Assembly (NCBI GenBank): GCA_037157565.1
Contig: JAZHRO010000002.1
Location: 75,752,001 to 75,816,000 of the forward strand
Direction of reading: 5' to 3'
Length of the DNA stretch: 64,000 nucleotides
Source of the DNA: Thalassia testudinum
Lineage: Eukaryota; Streptophyta; Magnoliopsida; Alismatales; Hydrocharitaceae
Positions 55,764 through 64,000 of this stretch are shown piece after piece (positions within the stretch are counted from its first letter, which is position 1; each line of letters opens with the position of its first letter). The notes under the pieces were generated by a model that was not told the origin of the DNA, made no database searches, and was given only the letters and a program-made list of their open reading frames with translations. The position numbers were made by a program, and so were the translations under genes.

Positions 55764-56666
55764 CTTACAGAGAGTAATGCTATTTATTTATTCCAGTGAT
55801 CCAGCGTATCATTTTGTAGCATCTTTGAACAAACAGCTTTGAAAAACCTACTCATCTCTGTGAATGAATCAATAACTAGCTCTGGCAATATTCCCTGTAT
55901 TGCCAGTGGAAATAATACTTGCATATAAATGTGGAAGTCATGACTTCTCAAGCTAGATATCTTTTTCTACGCTTTATTCACACAACCAGAAAGTTACGAG
56001 GAAAACCCATCTAGCACCCGAATTTCCTTTAAGAAGGAGAATAGTCTACTCTTCTGGTCTTAATTCAACCTGTAAATAACAGGTGCGAAGTAGCCATCAT
56101 CCTCATAGCTATGCAGCTCTGAATGTATCCTCAAATTCTTCATGTCTTTTTTTTGTTTTTACCGTATCCTTTGGATCATCGGTTAGAGTTAATGTCCAAG
56201 ATATTATCCATCATATTCTTTTCAATGTGCATAACATCTAAATTATGACATATTGTAAGATCTTTTCAGTATGACAGCTCCATAAAGAAAATGCTTTTCT
56301 TTCAAAATCCAGAATTACTCGAGGCCGTCTGGTCTTTTTTGAATGATCAACCCAACCGTATCTCACCCATTTCTTGTAATCTCTCCATTATAACCTGACT
56401 CAGCAACGTGATAGAAATTGTACTAAGCTTACTTTTTGGATTTTTTTTGAATACCGACATGTCCTGCCATTAAATTTACTCCTGAACTGTGACATTCGCC
56501 ATCTATGTTCAATAGGTAGAAATCTGTGATGTCTTAAGTAACAGAATTTCTTACTTTCCAGCAATCGTAGGTAATGAGTATCTTCCATACAGACTAGCCA
56601 AGCAAGCTTTCCATTAGTGCTCCAACTTGATAAATTTACATACGCTGGGAAGTCATTTATGGTCCA
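55764..56666 (-). pseudogene. TNP2 transposase core (Transposase_21), downstream half
   Basis: A minus-strand frame (56684-56400) has TINDFPAYVNLSSWSTNGKL, VCMEDTHYLRL and RHHRFLPIEHRWR, which are hallmark words of the plant TNP2 transposase. The Met at 56684 is created by the LTR junction; the true coding sequence continues at 59382, where removal of the LTR and one GTCCA copy restores ATLLWTINDFPAY. Between 55764 and 56399 the frame is broken by stops. Confidence 0.85.
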
Positions 56667-58472
56667 TGATGAGAACCTCACCATAAGCCATAACTAGCTC
56701 ATTTTGACCTAATACAGAGACTAAAAGCTCCTACATAACCTTAGAAAGGCTTGGCTCAGAGAGATTCTAAGTTTGCAAAGAAAACATAAACTGAGGGGTA
56801 AAAATGCAATTTCACCAATCCAATCTGAAAACAGGGTAACTCAGGGTCCAAACATAGGTCAAAACAACCTAATAAGAAGAAAAGTGGGATGAAATGACTC
56901 AATAAGGGCTACAGCAACTCCAAAGAATTAAATGACAGCCTGTAACCCTAAAAACAAACCCACTTCAATTCACATGGTTCGAGGCAAGGTAAAAATCAAC
57001 TAAACCCTGTAAAATTCATAGAAAAATAATCTCTAGGGTTTAGGACTTTCAATTTGGCCTTAGGAACCCATTTTGACCTACATTGAGAACCATGCCCAAT
57101 TAATAACTTAATTTGGATTTTTGCGTAAATTGACAGGTCAAACAAGGTTTAATCTAGAAATAAAATTCACCATCAGAATCCTTAGGTCCTAATTTGTCAT
57201 GTATAAAAACTTGGGCCTAAGAAGAAACCTTCTTTACCAACTTTACACTTTGGTCCTCATATATTTACTTTTTGACCCTCAACTTTTGAACCCTCACATT
57301 TTGGCCCCTAACTCTCCTTCGTTCTTTGCATTTAGGTCCCTCCTGCAAAACCTACGCAGCGCCATGCTCCGGCGACCTTGCGCGGAGCATGGCGCCGCGC
57401 AGGGTGAGGGAGGGGCCCTGGCAAATCAATGGGGGGTACCCTGCGTCGTCAGCCACCACAGGGACGCCCCCTGAGTACTGCGACCGCCCGTGCAAACGCA
57501 CGGACGGTATGGGTCTCCTTCCTCCGGTGTCCTCCGGTGAGGGAGACACGTCGTCTCCCTCCGCCCTCCTCTCTGATTCCGCCCCTATAAATACCCCCGT
57601 CGCTCTGCCGTTCTTCCCAACTCGGATCTGACGGAGACACCCCCCTAAATTCCTCCCTTCCCACTCCGACAGACGCCCCCTTGCTCCGGCGGCCTCTCCT
57701 CCTCCTCCTCGTCGCCCTGCCGCACTACCAGCAGCAGGGTTACCTTCCCTCGATCTTTCCGCGTCACGCCGCACCCAGCTGTCGCCTCTCCGGCCCTCTC
57801 CTCGCCACCGCCCCATCCTCTGGGCAATTTCTTCTCCGGCGACAGTCGATACGACTTTCGCCTGTGCCAACCCCTCCTCGTCCAGCTTAGCAGGTAGAAC
57901 TTCTCCTCTTCCTCCCCTCTTTCTTTTCTATACTGAAAACCCTTACTGTCGCCACCTATTTCCCACCGATCACCCTCACCTTCTCCACCTCCGGCCAAAC
58001 TCCAGCGAACCACTCCAATCGCTCCAGCACCCCACACGGCTCGCCGACCTGTGCATAACCTCCGCCTCCTCACCCCGATCCTCCTCCGCCCTTCCACTGC
58101 CCACCAAATGCCTTCTGCAGACCCACCGAACACACCCACTTCTTCGCTCGCAGTTTGACCTAGGGTGAACTGTTTGCTCCACCACGCCCCCTGTAGACCT
58201 CTGACCACCTTCGCCGTGCCACGGCGAAGGTCCCCCGCCTGTCTGATTTGGCCGAGAGGCCGTTCTTCTGTGACCAGGTGACTCGCCCGCCATCGCCATT
58301 ACTGAGCAGGCAGAGCTCCTTCACCTACAGGTGCAGGCACACCTTCGCCTAGGTTCGACTCCCAGGTTGCGCGGGGTGTCTCCGCGAAGCGTCCCAGGCT
58401 CGTAGTTGGGGCGAAGGCCTCACGTGAAGCCACGATTGCTCGCTGCTCCCTCCGCTGCGGGCGCTCAACTGG

Positions 58473-58528
58473 GGTGGGACATTTAGTCCCACCTCGGAAC
58501 TTTTCAGAGGCGCGCGGGCGCATAAAGG
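58473..58528 (+). promoter_or_regulatory. snRNA-type promoter candidate, copy 4
   Basis: GGTGGGAC (58473-58480), ATTTA, GTCCCACC; the USE GTCCCACCTCG is at 58486-58496. ATAAAGG begins at 58522, 25 bases later. Confidence 0.5.
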
Positions 58529-58551
58529 CAAAAAGTGCCTTATGCTGTTCG

Positions 58552-58787
58552 CCTCCTGACCACGGGGCGAGGTCCCTCTCACCCGACCCGGCCTCGTCCG
58601 TGATCACGCTCCGCGGACCTGGCCTGACCCGATTAACCCGACCTGCACTCCTCGCCCACCACCGCACGCCGGTGGGCCTGGACCCGGGCGCGACTCGTAC
58701 CCGATTACCCGGTTGCTCTGGGAGAGCTGTCCTAAGAGCGAACTCAGAGAGAAAGAGATGCGCGGGGGAGGGGGTAGAGTAGGTTTT
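58552..58787 (+). ncRNA. Candidate structured RNA, copy 4
   Basis: The start is inferred about 30 bases after the TATA-like box; the end is at TTTT (58784-58787), the first T-run of four. Hairpin CCCACC/GGTGGG lies at 58655-58676 and GCTCT/AGAGC near 58714-58726. Confidence 0.27.
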
Positions 58788-58873
58788 GCCCTTTGACTCT
58801 GAACTCTTGAGCGTGCAGGCACAGGTGAAGAAGAAGGAAGCTAAGGGAGACACTGTAGCAACAAGCGGTTTAA

Positions 58874-58899
58874 GTCGTCTGATTTTCAAATCAGACGAC
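58874..58899 (+). repeat. Perfect 12-bp inverted repeat
   Basis: GTCGTCTGATTT (58874-58885), TC, AAATCAGACGAC (58888-58899). Confidence 0.8.
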
Positions 58900-59381
58900 G
58901 TCCTGAAGACAGGAGAAGGCAAAGAAGAAGAAGGAAGGCGAGGCAGAGGAAAGAGAGGAACACAGAGCAGACAAGTGAAGAAACAGAAAGCAGAAGAAGA
59001 AGAAGAAGACAAAGAAGAAGAAAAGAAGAAGAAGAGCACGGGAGGAAGATCTGAAGCAAGAAAAGAAGAAACAAAGAAAATAAAAAGAAGAAAAAGACAG
59101 GATCGTCCAACCAAGAAATAGAGGAAGAACACGAAGAACAAAAGCCAAAGAAGAGAGAAGACAAAGAGGAAGAAAGAAGAGAAGAAGAAGCCAAACTTTC
59201 ATCTCTCTCTCTCTCTCTTTATTTTTGTAATAGAACATGTATATCTCTAGAATACAACTTGCTCCCTGAGTTCGACCTCGGGAGAACTGTATTTTCCGAG
59301 TAACAAATATTAGCAAATGATGGCAATAACTATCTGTACTACAACGACTTAAGAAAAGCTAGTTGCTGCCACCTTCTGCCA

Positions 59382-60200
59382 GTCCACAATAATGTTGCAT
59401 GCATATTGTAAAATTCTTTCTTTTCTACATCATAGGTCTTCACGTCGATGTACCATAACTATTTTTGTTCATCGATTAATGGCTAGAGATAAACATCTAT
59501 TGTATTTCCTGGTTGTTTTGAACTGGAGATTAATAGGATCAGTATCATAAATGACAATATCATACATAACTAGGGGGTAAGTTATAAATGACCATTACCG
59601 CTGGTCATATAGAGTACGACGGGTACATACTCTTAAATGGATTGAATCCATTGCTTGCAAGACCCAACCGCACGTTCCTTCCTTCTAAAGCGAATGAATT
59701 ATTTCTTTCATCAAATCTCTTGCACTCCTTTGAATCATTAGGATGACACATTCTTCCATCTTGGGATTTACAATCCTGGTACCATGTCATCCACCGTGCA
59801 GTTTCAGTTGATATAAACAACCGTTGAAGCCTAGGTGTGAGTGCGAAGTAACGAAGAACCTTCTAAGGTTGTTTCCTCTAACTTTCATTTTTAACTTCCT
59901 AATATCTCTTAAGTTTACATTTAAGACAGTTACTCAAGTTTGTGAATTCATTTATGCAAAGAATGCAGTCATACGGACATGCATCGATCTTCTGATAGTC
60001 TAAACCAAGCTTGCGAATCTATTTCCTTGCCTCATACCATGAAGCCGAAAAATCATTTGGGTTATTCAATAGCTCAGCAATAAACTAAAGTATTTCTAAC
60101 ATGAATTTAGCACTAGCTCTATTCATAACCTTCAGTTGAAACATCTTCAACAAAAGTGACAACTTTGACATTTTCGTAATACTAGGAGCAATAGGATCCT
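59382..60200 (-). pseudogene. TNP2 transposase core, upstream part
   Basis: In minus-strand order: DPIAPSITKMSKLSLLLKMF (60198 down), WYEARK, a stop, IRKLGLDYQKIDACPYDCIL, KVLRYFALTPRLQRLFISTE (about 59865-59806), WMTWYQDCKSQDGRMCHPND, NVRLGLASNGFNPF, and a degraded tail to the LTR junction at 59386. These are standard TNP2 words. Stops and frame changes occur. It is cut on the right by element E at 60201, where the coding sequence stops abruptly. Confidence 0.87.
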
Positions 60201-62031
60201 TGATGGGAACACCATCATGAGTCCTAACTAGCTCATTTTGATCCAATGAGGAGAATAAATACTCCTACATAACCAACTAAAGGTCATAATTCACTATATA
60301 ACCTTTCTGAGAGAAACACAAGAAACTAGGGGTAAAACTGTAATTTTACCAATGAAGTACAACCACAGGTTTTCTCAAGGACTAAACAAAGGTTGAATGG
60401 TCTTAATAAGATAACAAGTAGGTTAGATTTGACAGAAAAGGATTGTGTGAATTCTGAGAATTAAATGACTTTTGAAACCCTAAAAACAGACCCACTTAAT
60501 TAACCAAAGTTCTAGTTAAAATAAAATTCACTTAAATCCTCTAAAAATCATAGAAAAATATTCTTTAGGGTTTAATACCTTCAATTTGGCCATTAGAACC
60601 CATTTTGACCTAAATGGGGTCTCAAGCAAATATTTGCCTTAATTTGATTTTTTGCATAAATTACCTAATCAAACATGGTCAAAACCAAAAACCAACTCCA
60701 CCATTGGATTCCTTAGGTCCAAATTAGGTTTGCATCAAAATTTGGACCCAAAATGAGTTTGACGTGACCTAGTTTGCAAAAAGGTCATGTCTGATTACAT
60801 TTCTACCCCTAACTTTCAAAAACCCTTGCAAATAGCCCCCTAACTTTCTCGTCATCTTCAAAAGTAGGTCCCTCCTCCATTATCGCAAAGGAAACCTACT
60901 TCGACGAACTTTGACAGAGGAGATCTCTTTGATTTCTTAGAGAATCTCCTCCAAAATTAGAAGGGAGATCCTCTGAGAAATTCTCTCTCGTCTAAACCCA
61001 TTTATGAGCTTCGATTCCTTCCCAATCTCTCATGCGAACGCATGAGAGATTTGGGTATCCAAACAAAATCCCATCTCCGGCGACCTTCCAAGCTTGAGAA
61101 GCTTGCTTCCCAAGCCCTAATCGCCCTTCAAAGCTCTATTTAAAGAAGCTCAAATCTTCCGGACCTCTTCACGCTCGAATTTGGCCGCAAATACACTCAA
61201 ATTCTTCTTTTCCCCTCACGGCCAAAGGCTCCTCCACGTCCGGCGACCTTCCCTGTTCCTTCTCGTCATCCGATTGCCATACCTATGGAGGATTCCTCCC
61301 CCCTGCCTTCATTCGCATCTTGTCGTACCAGCAGGCGCCACTCCCTCGCCGTTCCCACCTCATCGAAGTCGCCTTCGTCTCCGGCGTCGGCCATAGTAGA
61401 CCCAACGCCCTTGCTCACCCCTTTCGTCCCTTAATGCCCTAGCTAAGTTCCTTGTCCCCTCTATTTACTTCCCCTCTCTTTACTTCCCAAAATCGACTAC
61501 TGCCGCCCCTTGCACCTTCATCTCTTCCATCTCTGACCACCACCTCTGGCGAGGCCATCCCACCTCCACAGGCCACCAAAACCCTCGCCGACAAGCCCAC
61601 GACCTCTGCCACACCTCACTGAGCACTTACCCTTACTCCACTCACCGCGCCACTCACCCAAACCACCCCTGAACACACCCACTCATATGCACACCATATG
61701 CCCTAGGCACACACTCACAAACACCTACACGCCACGCCACCACCTCCAGCACATCCGCCATGCTCCGACGATCCTCCCTGAGCATTCTAACGAGGTTGAA
61801 AGGCTGTGCTCTTTATTTCAAGTTCAGGCCCCATCCGCCATTGGTGCGCAAGCCCGAAGCTTGCTAGAAGACACTCCAAGTGCTGCTGTCCCAAGTACTG
61901 CTGTCCCAGGCTGCGCAAAAGACTCTTACGCAAGGTCCCAGGCTTTCAATTCCAGTCAAAGGCCTTAGCAGCTACTGCAATTGGAAGCATCACCTCTGTT
62001 GCAGGGGTGCAAGAAGAAGGGTGAGCGGATA

Positions 62032-62074
62032 GTCCCACCTCGAAAAGTTCTGAGGCCGCGCACCCACATAAGTT
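62032..62074 (+). promoter_or_regulatory. snRNA-type promoter candidate, copy 5
   Basis: GTCCCACCTCG at 62032-62042; ATAAGTTG begins at 62068, 25 bases later. The left palindrome arm is degraded here (GAGCGGAT). Confidence 0.45.
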
Positions 62075-62097
62075 GATTTTGTGCCTGTAGCCGTTCG

Positions 62098-62329
62098 CCT
62101 CAGTACCAAGGGGTGAGGTCCCACTCACCCGACCCGATCTCATCTGCGACACGCCCCCGCGAACCTGGCCGACCCAACCCGACCTGCACTCCTTGCCCAC
62201 TACCGCACGCCGGTGGACCTGGTCCCGAGTACGCACCCAACCCGATAACCCGAATACCTGTGTGGCTCTAGGAGGGTGGATCCTAAGAGAGAAAGAGAGG
62301 AGTGTCGCGTGGGTCGAGGGAAGGTTTTT
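62098..62329 (+). ncRNA. Candidate structured RNA, copy 5
   Basis: GGGTGAG (62111-62117) and CTCACCC (62124-62130) form a perfect 7-bp hairpin; the CCCAC/GTGG hairpin is at 62196-62217. A T-run follows at 62325-62329. Confidence 0.25.
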
Positions 62330-62576
62330 CTACAGGGGTCTTTGGCCAACCTTAGCCAATTCAGAGGAAGAAGACGAGGTCAGGGTTGAAACCAGAAGAA
62401 GAAGAAGAAGAAAAAGAAGAATAGAAGGAATAAGATAAGGCTCGTAAAGGCAAAGGAAAAGGCATATGACAGAGAAAGCTAGGGCCAGAAGAAGTTGAAG
62501 AGAAAGAAAAGGATCGCAGAAGAAGAGCAAAGGTAGAGAAAGAGAAGAAGCAAAGAAGAATGATCAGACACTTTAA

Positions 62577-62602
62577 GTCGTCTGATTCCTTCATCAGACG
62601 AC
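62577..62602 (+). repeat. Perfect 10-bp inverted repeat
   Basis: GTCGTCTGAT (62577-62586), TCCTTC, ATCAGACGAC (62593-62602). Confidence 0.8.
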
Positions 62603-62890
62603 AGATTCTAGTTTCCATTGCATATGCATACATTAAGTTCTTTGGTGATATTGTAGGAGTATTTGGTGATCTACATCACCATTTTATTATCATATTTTTG
62701 CACATTGCCACTGCTTTTATTGCAAACTCTTTTAAATCTAAATTGTGATCTTAATTTCTAAATACCAATTTTTCCCTATGTTCGACCTCCGACTTATTCG
62801 AGTAATAAAAATTGTATTTGTTTTCAAAGCGATTTCGACTATACTGCAATGTGATTATTTAAAACATCGATTTCGCTTTCGTTAACATTT

Positions 62891-62908
62891 TGGCACCATT
62901 TCCGGTTA
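62891..62908 (+). other. Primer binding site of element E
   Basis: TGGCACCATTTCCGGTTA, three bases after the LTR end; a diverged tRNA-Asp type. Confidence 0.75.
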
Positions 62909-64000
62909 GCAACGGGAAATTTAGAACTCTTGATTATAATTTTTGATACAAATTCTAACTTGCTATATCTCTTTTGTTGTGGTTGTTTTGGGGAGAAGAA
63001 ACATTGAAGAAATTCAGTCGCACATCAAACACACCAGGGGCAAGTAAATTTTGATTACTCTCTCTCTTAAGCCCCTCATTCTATAAAGGAAAAAAATGAA
63101 GAAAAATCAATTAAGGCTACTTGCTTTACATTCTTAGATAATTCATCAAGTTGTCTGATTTGATTTCAACAATAAAACCTGATTTGTGCACCCACTCAAG
63201 GTAACTAGAGCAACCACATTCCTGTTTGAGCCCTAGATACCACATTTGGCAGACTAAATTAGACCAAAATTAAGGATTCCAAGTTAAGATTTTAGAAACA
63301 CACTTACATAAGCAAAAATCAACTTTCCAAAATTTGGTGTGCCTAAGCCTTGGTTGAATTGATCTATTCAAGCAAACCCTAAAAATCAGGTTGTTAATCT
63401 CACTTAAATCCTAAAAGAGGGACCTAAAACTTCTCAAAGGACAAATAGGTGAAGTTGACCCACCTTGTTGGGTCAACCAATCTTGAAATTTGGTCACTTT
63501 TGCACTCAATACATCCTAAAGTTCAAGTGAAATCCTAAGCACCCTTGCTCTTAATTAAAATTGGTAGACTTAAGAGGTCAAGTCCCCATTCTGGTCTACC
63601 TGAAACATCAATGACAAGAGAGGTTAGGTGAGGGAAATCCTGTAACTTGTGGGGGTGCTCTACCGTGTAGGGGTCTTTACAGGACTCTCCCTCTCTAGCT
63701 GTCCAAGTATTTCTCAAGTGGATGGCTTTCTAAGGGATATCATCTGCCCCGAACCTCTATAGTCATCCAAAATTTTTAAGTATCTTGATTGGGACCATCA
63801 CATTCTATTCTCATCCAGACCATCAGTGCATGTTTGGTAGGAGGTCCATAAGACCATCCTTGAGGCATCCTCTAGTTATTTACTCCCGTCAAGGCCAGGC
63901 CTTGACTTCCGTGTTTGTGCAACAACCCCATATATAGACATCTCTTCTGATTCATCTGAACCTAATTCTCCTTCATCCATCATCATGGCACAACCCGCAG
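62909..64000 (+). other. Leader of element E
   Basis: Untranslated leader with the conserved block at 63570-63790 (GGTCAAGT, CATTCTGGTCTACCT, GGGGTCTTTACAGGACTCTCC, GAACCTCTATAGTC). Past 63800 there is a possible start of coding sequence (ATGGCACAACCCGCAG at the very end), too short to judge. Confidence 0.5.

Larger units (their letters stand above)
56667..59381 (+). repeat. Solo LTR (2.8 kb family, copy 4) in the TNP2 gene
   Basis: It starts TGATGAGAACCTCACCA, ends CTTCTGCCA, and is flanked by perfect GTCCA target copies (56662-56666, 59382-59386). No internal region remains, so it formed by LTR-LTR recombination. It has a good TATA box (CTATAAATA, about 57590-57598), the USE/TATA unit at 58473-58528, a perfect 12-bp inverted repeat (58874-58899), the GAA-rich tract (58830-59195) and a U5 hairpin motif, CTCCCTGAGTTCGACC (59260). 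ORFs inside it are not genes. Confidence 0.93.
48211..60200 (-). mobile_element. CACTA (En/Spm) transposon, 3' portion, broken by LTR insertions
   Basis: The left terminus begins CACTACAACATACTT at 48211 next to TGA (possible 3-bp target copy). Subterminal repeats with ACGGCAAA and GTCACTTAT words follow. Minus-strand coding pieces appear in CACTA order: TNP2 transposase (59382-60200 plus 55764-56666), DUF4218, DUF4216, then a Ptta/Spm-type second protein. Three LTR-type insertions split it: 52494-55115, 56667-59381 and one from 60201. The 5' terminus is not seen and should lie right of the window. Confidence 0.85.
60201..62887 (+). repeat. 5' LTR of element E (2.8 kb family, copy 5)
   Basis: It starts TGATGGGAACACCATCA and ends CGTTAACA. 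It contains a TATA-like TATTTAAAG (about 61137), the USE/TATA unit (62032-62074), an inverted repeat at 62577-62602 and the U5 motif ATGTTCGACC near 62779. Its GAA-rich tract is 62340-62560. Confidence 0.9.
60201..64000 (+). mobile_element. Element E: LTR retrotransposon, 5' part
   Basis: 5' LTR 60201-62887, PBS at 62891, then 1.1 kb of leader to the window end. The leader shares the conserved block with element A (63570-63790). No coding region is reached, so whether it is autonomous is unknown. It sits in the TNP2 gene of the CACTA transposon; the 5 bases before it are ATCCT, which should recur after its 3' LTR. Confidence 0.88.

Noticed and set aside
58299..59141. 280-codon minus-strand ORF rich in Phe, Leu and Ser
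   Set aside because: Antisense of the GAA-rich tract and USE region of an LTR; the frame is not kept in the other four LTR copies.
1..64000. tRNA, rRNA or cellular protein genes, and integrated pararetrovirus sequence
   Set aside because: I saw no tRNA cloverleaf or rRNA words and no conserved cellular gene. All RT found is followed by integrase and sits in LTR elements, which argues against caulimovirus-type insertions.

Overview
The window is repeat-dense nuclear DNA of a flowering plant, with no cellular gene that I can support. The evidence is Ty3/gypsy pol fragments of two plant lineages (Athila-type, and Tat-type with a second RNase H), tRNA-Asp-type primer binding sites (PBS), a CACTA transposon with plant-style TNP2, DUF4218, DUF4216 and Ptta/Spm segments, and very long LTRs. 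The species cannot be named from this. Almost everything is dead or non-autonomous.

Layout. (1) 1-8037, plus strand: 3' part of an Athila-type element (protease, RT, RNase H, integrase, 3' non-coding module, 2.8 kb LTR). (2) 8038-10984, plus: decayed Tat-type pol. (3) 10985-14124: an LTR-like start, then unassigned AT-rich DNA. (4) 14125-43308, minus: an old Athila-type element with a gag-to-integrase remnant. It is bounded by ATAAT target duplications and split by two younger elements. Element A (17815-27789, TSD CTTGC) sits inside its integrase gene, and element B (33790-41615, TSD CCTAA) inside its leader. A and B have paired LTRs, PBS and polypurine tract (PPT) but no gag or pol; each carries an acidic ORF where gag-pol should be. 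(5) 43309-45737: AT-rich DNA and microsatellites. (6) 45738-47496: solo LTR related to the LTRs of B. (7) 47497-48210: fragment coding for a coiled coil. (8) 48211 to beyond 60200, minus: CACTA transposon whose TNP2 gene is broken by three LTR-type insertions (52494-55115; 56667-59381 with TSD GTCCA; and an element starting at 60201 that runs off the window).

The most interesting signal is in the 2.7-2.8 kb LTR family (5203, 17815, 25036, 56667, 60201). All five LTRs carry a near-consensus plant snRNA upstream sequence element (GTCCCACCTCG; consensus RTCCCACATCG). In four of five it is the 3' arm of a palindrome, and in all five a TATA-like box follows 24-25 bases later. That is the spacing known for Pol III-type plant snRNA genes. 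Downstream lies a region with a covarying hairpin, ending at a T-run in four of five copies. This may be a small RNA gene carried inside an LTR.

Other cross-element structures are hairpins at LTR 5' termini that keep pairing through compensatory changes, and a shared 3' module (post-integrase hairpin, CAATG-AGGA-CATTG hairpin, internal PPT-like tract, PPT hairpin) kept in autonomous-type and non-autonomous elements alike. All of this comes from reading by eye. No alignment, folding or database search was run.
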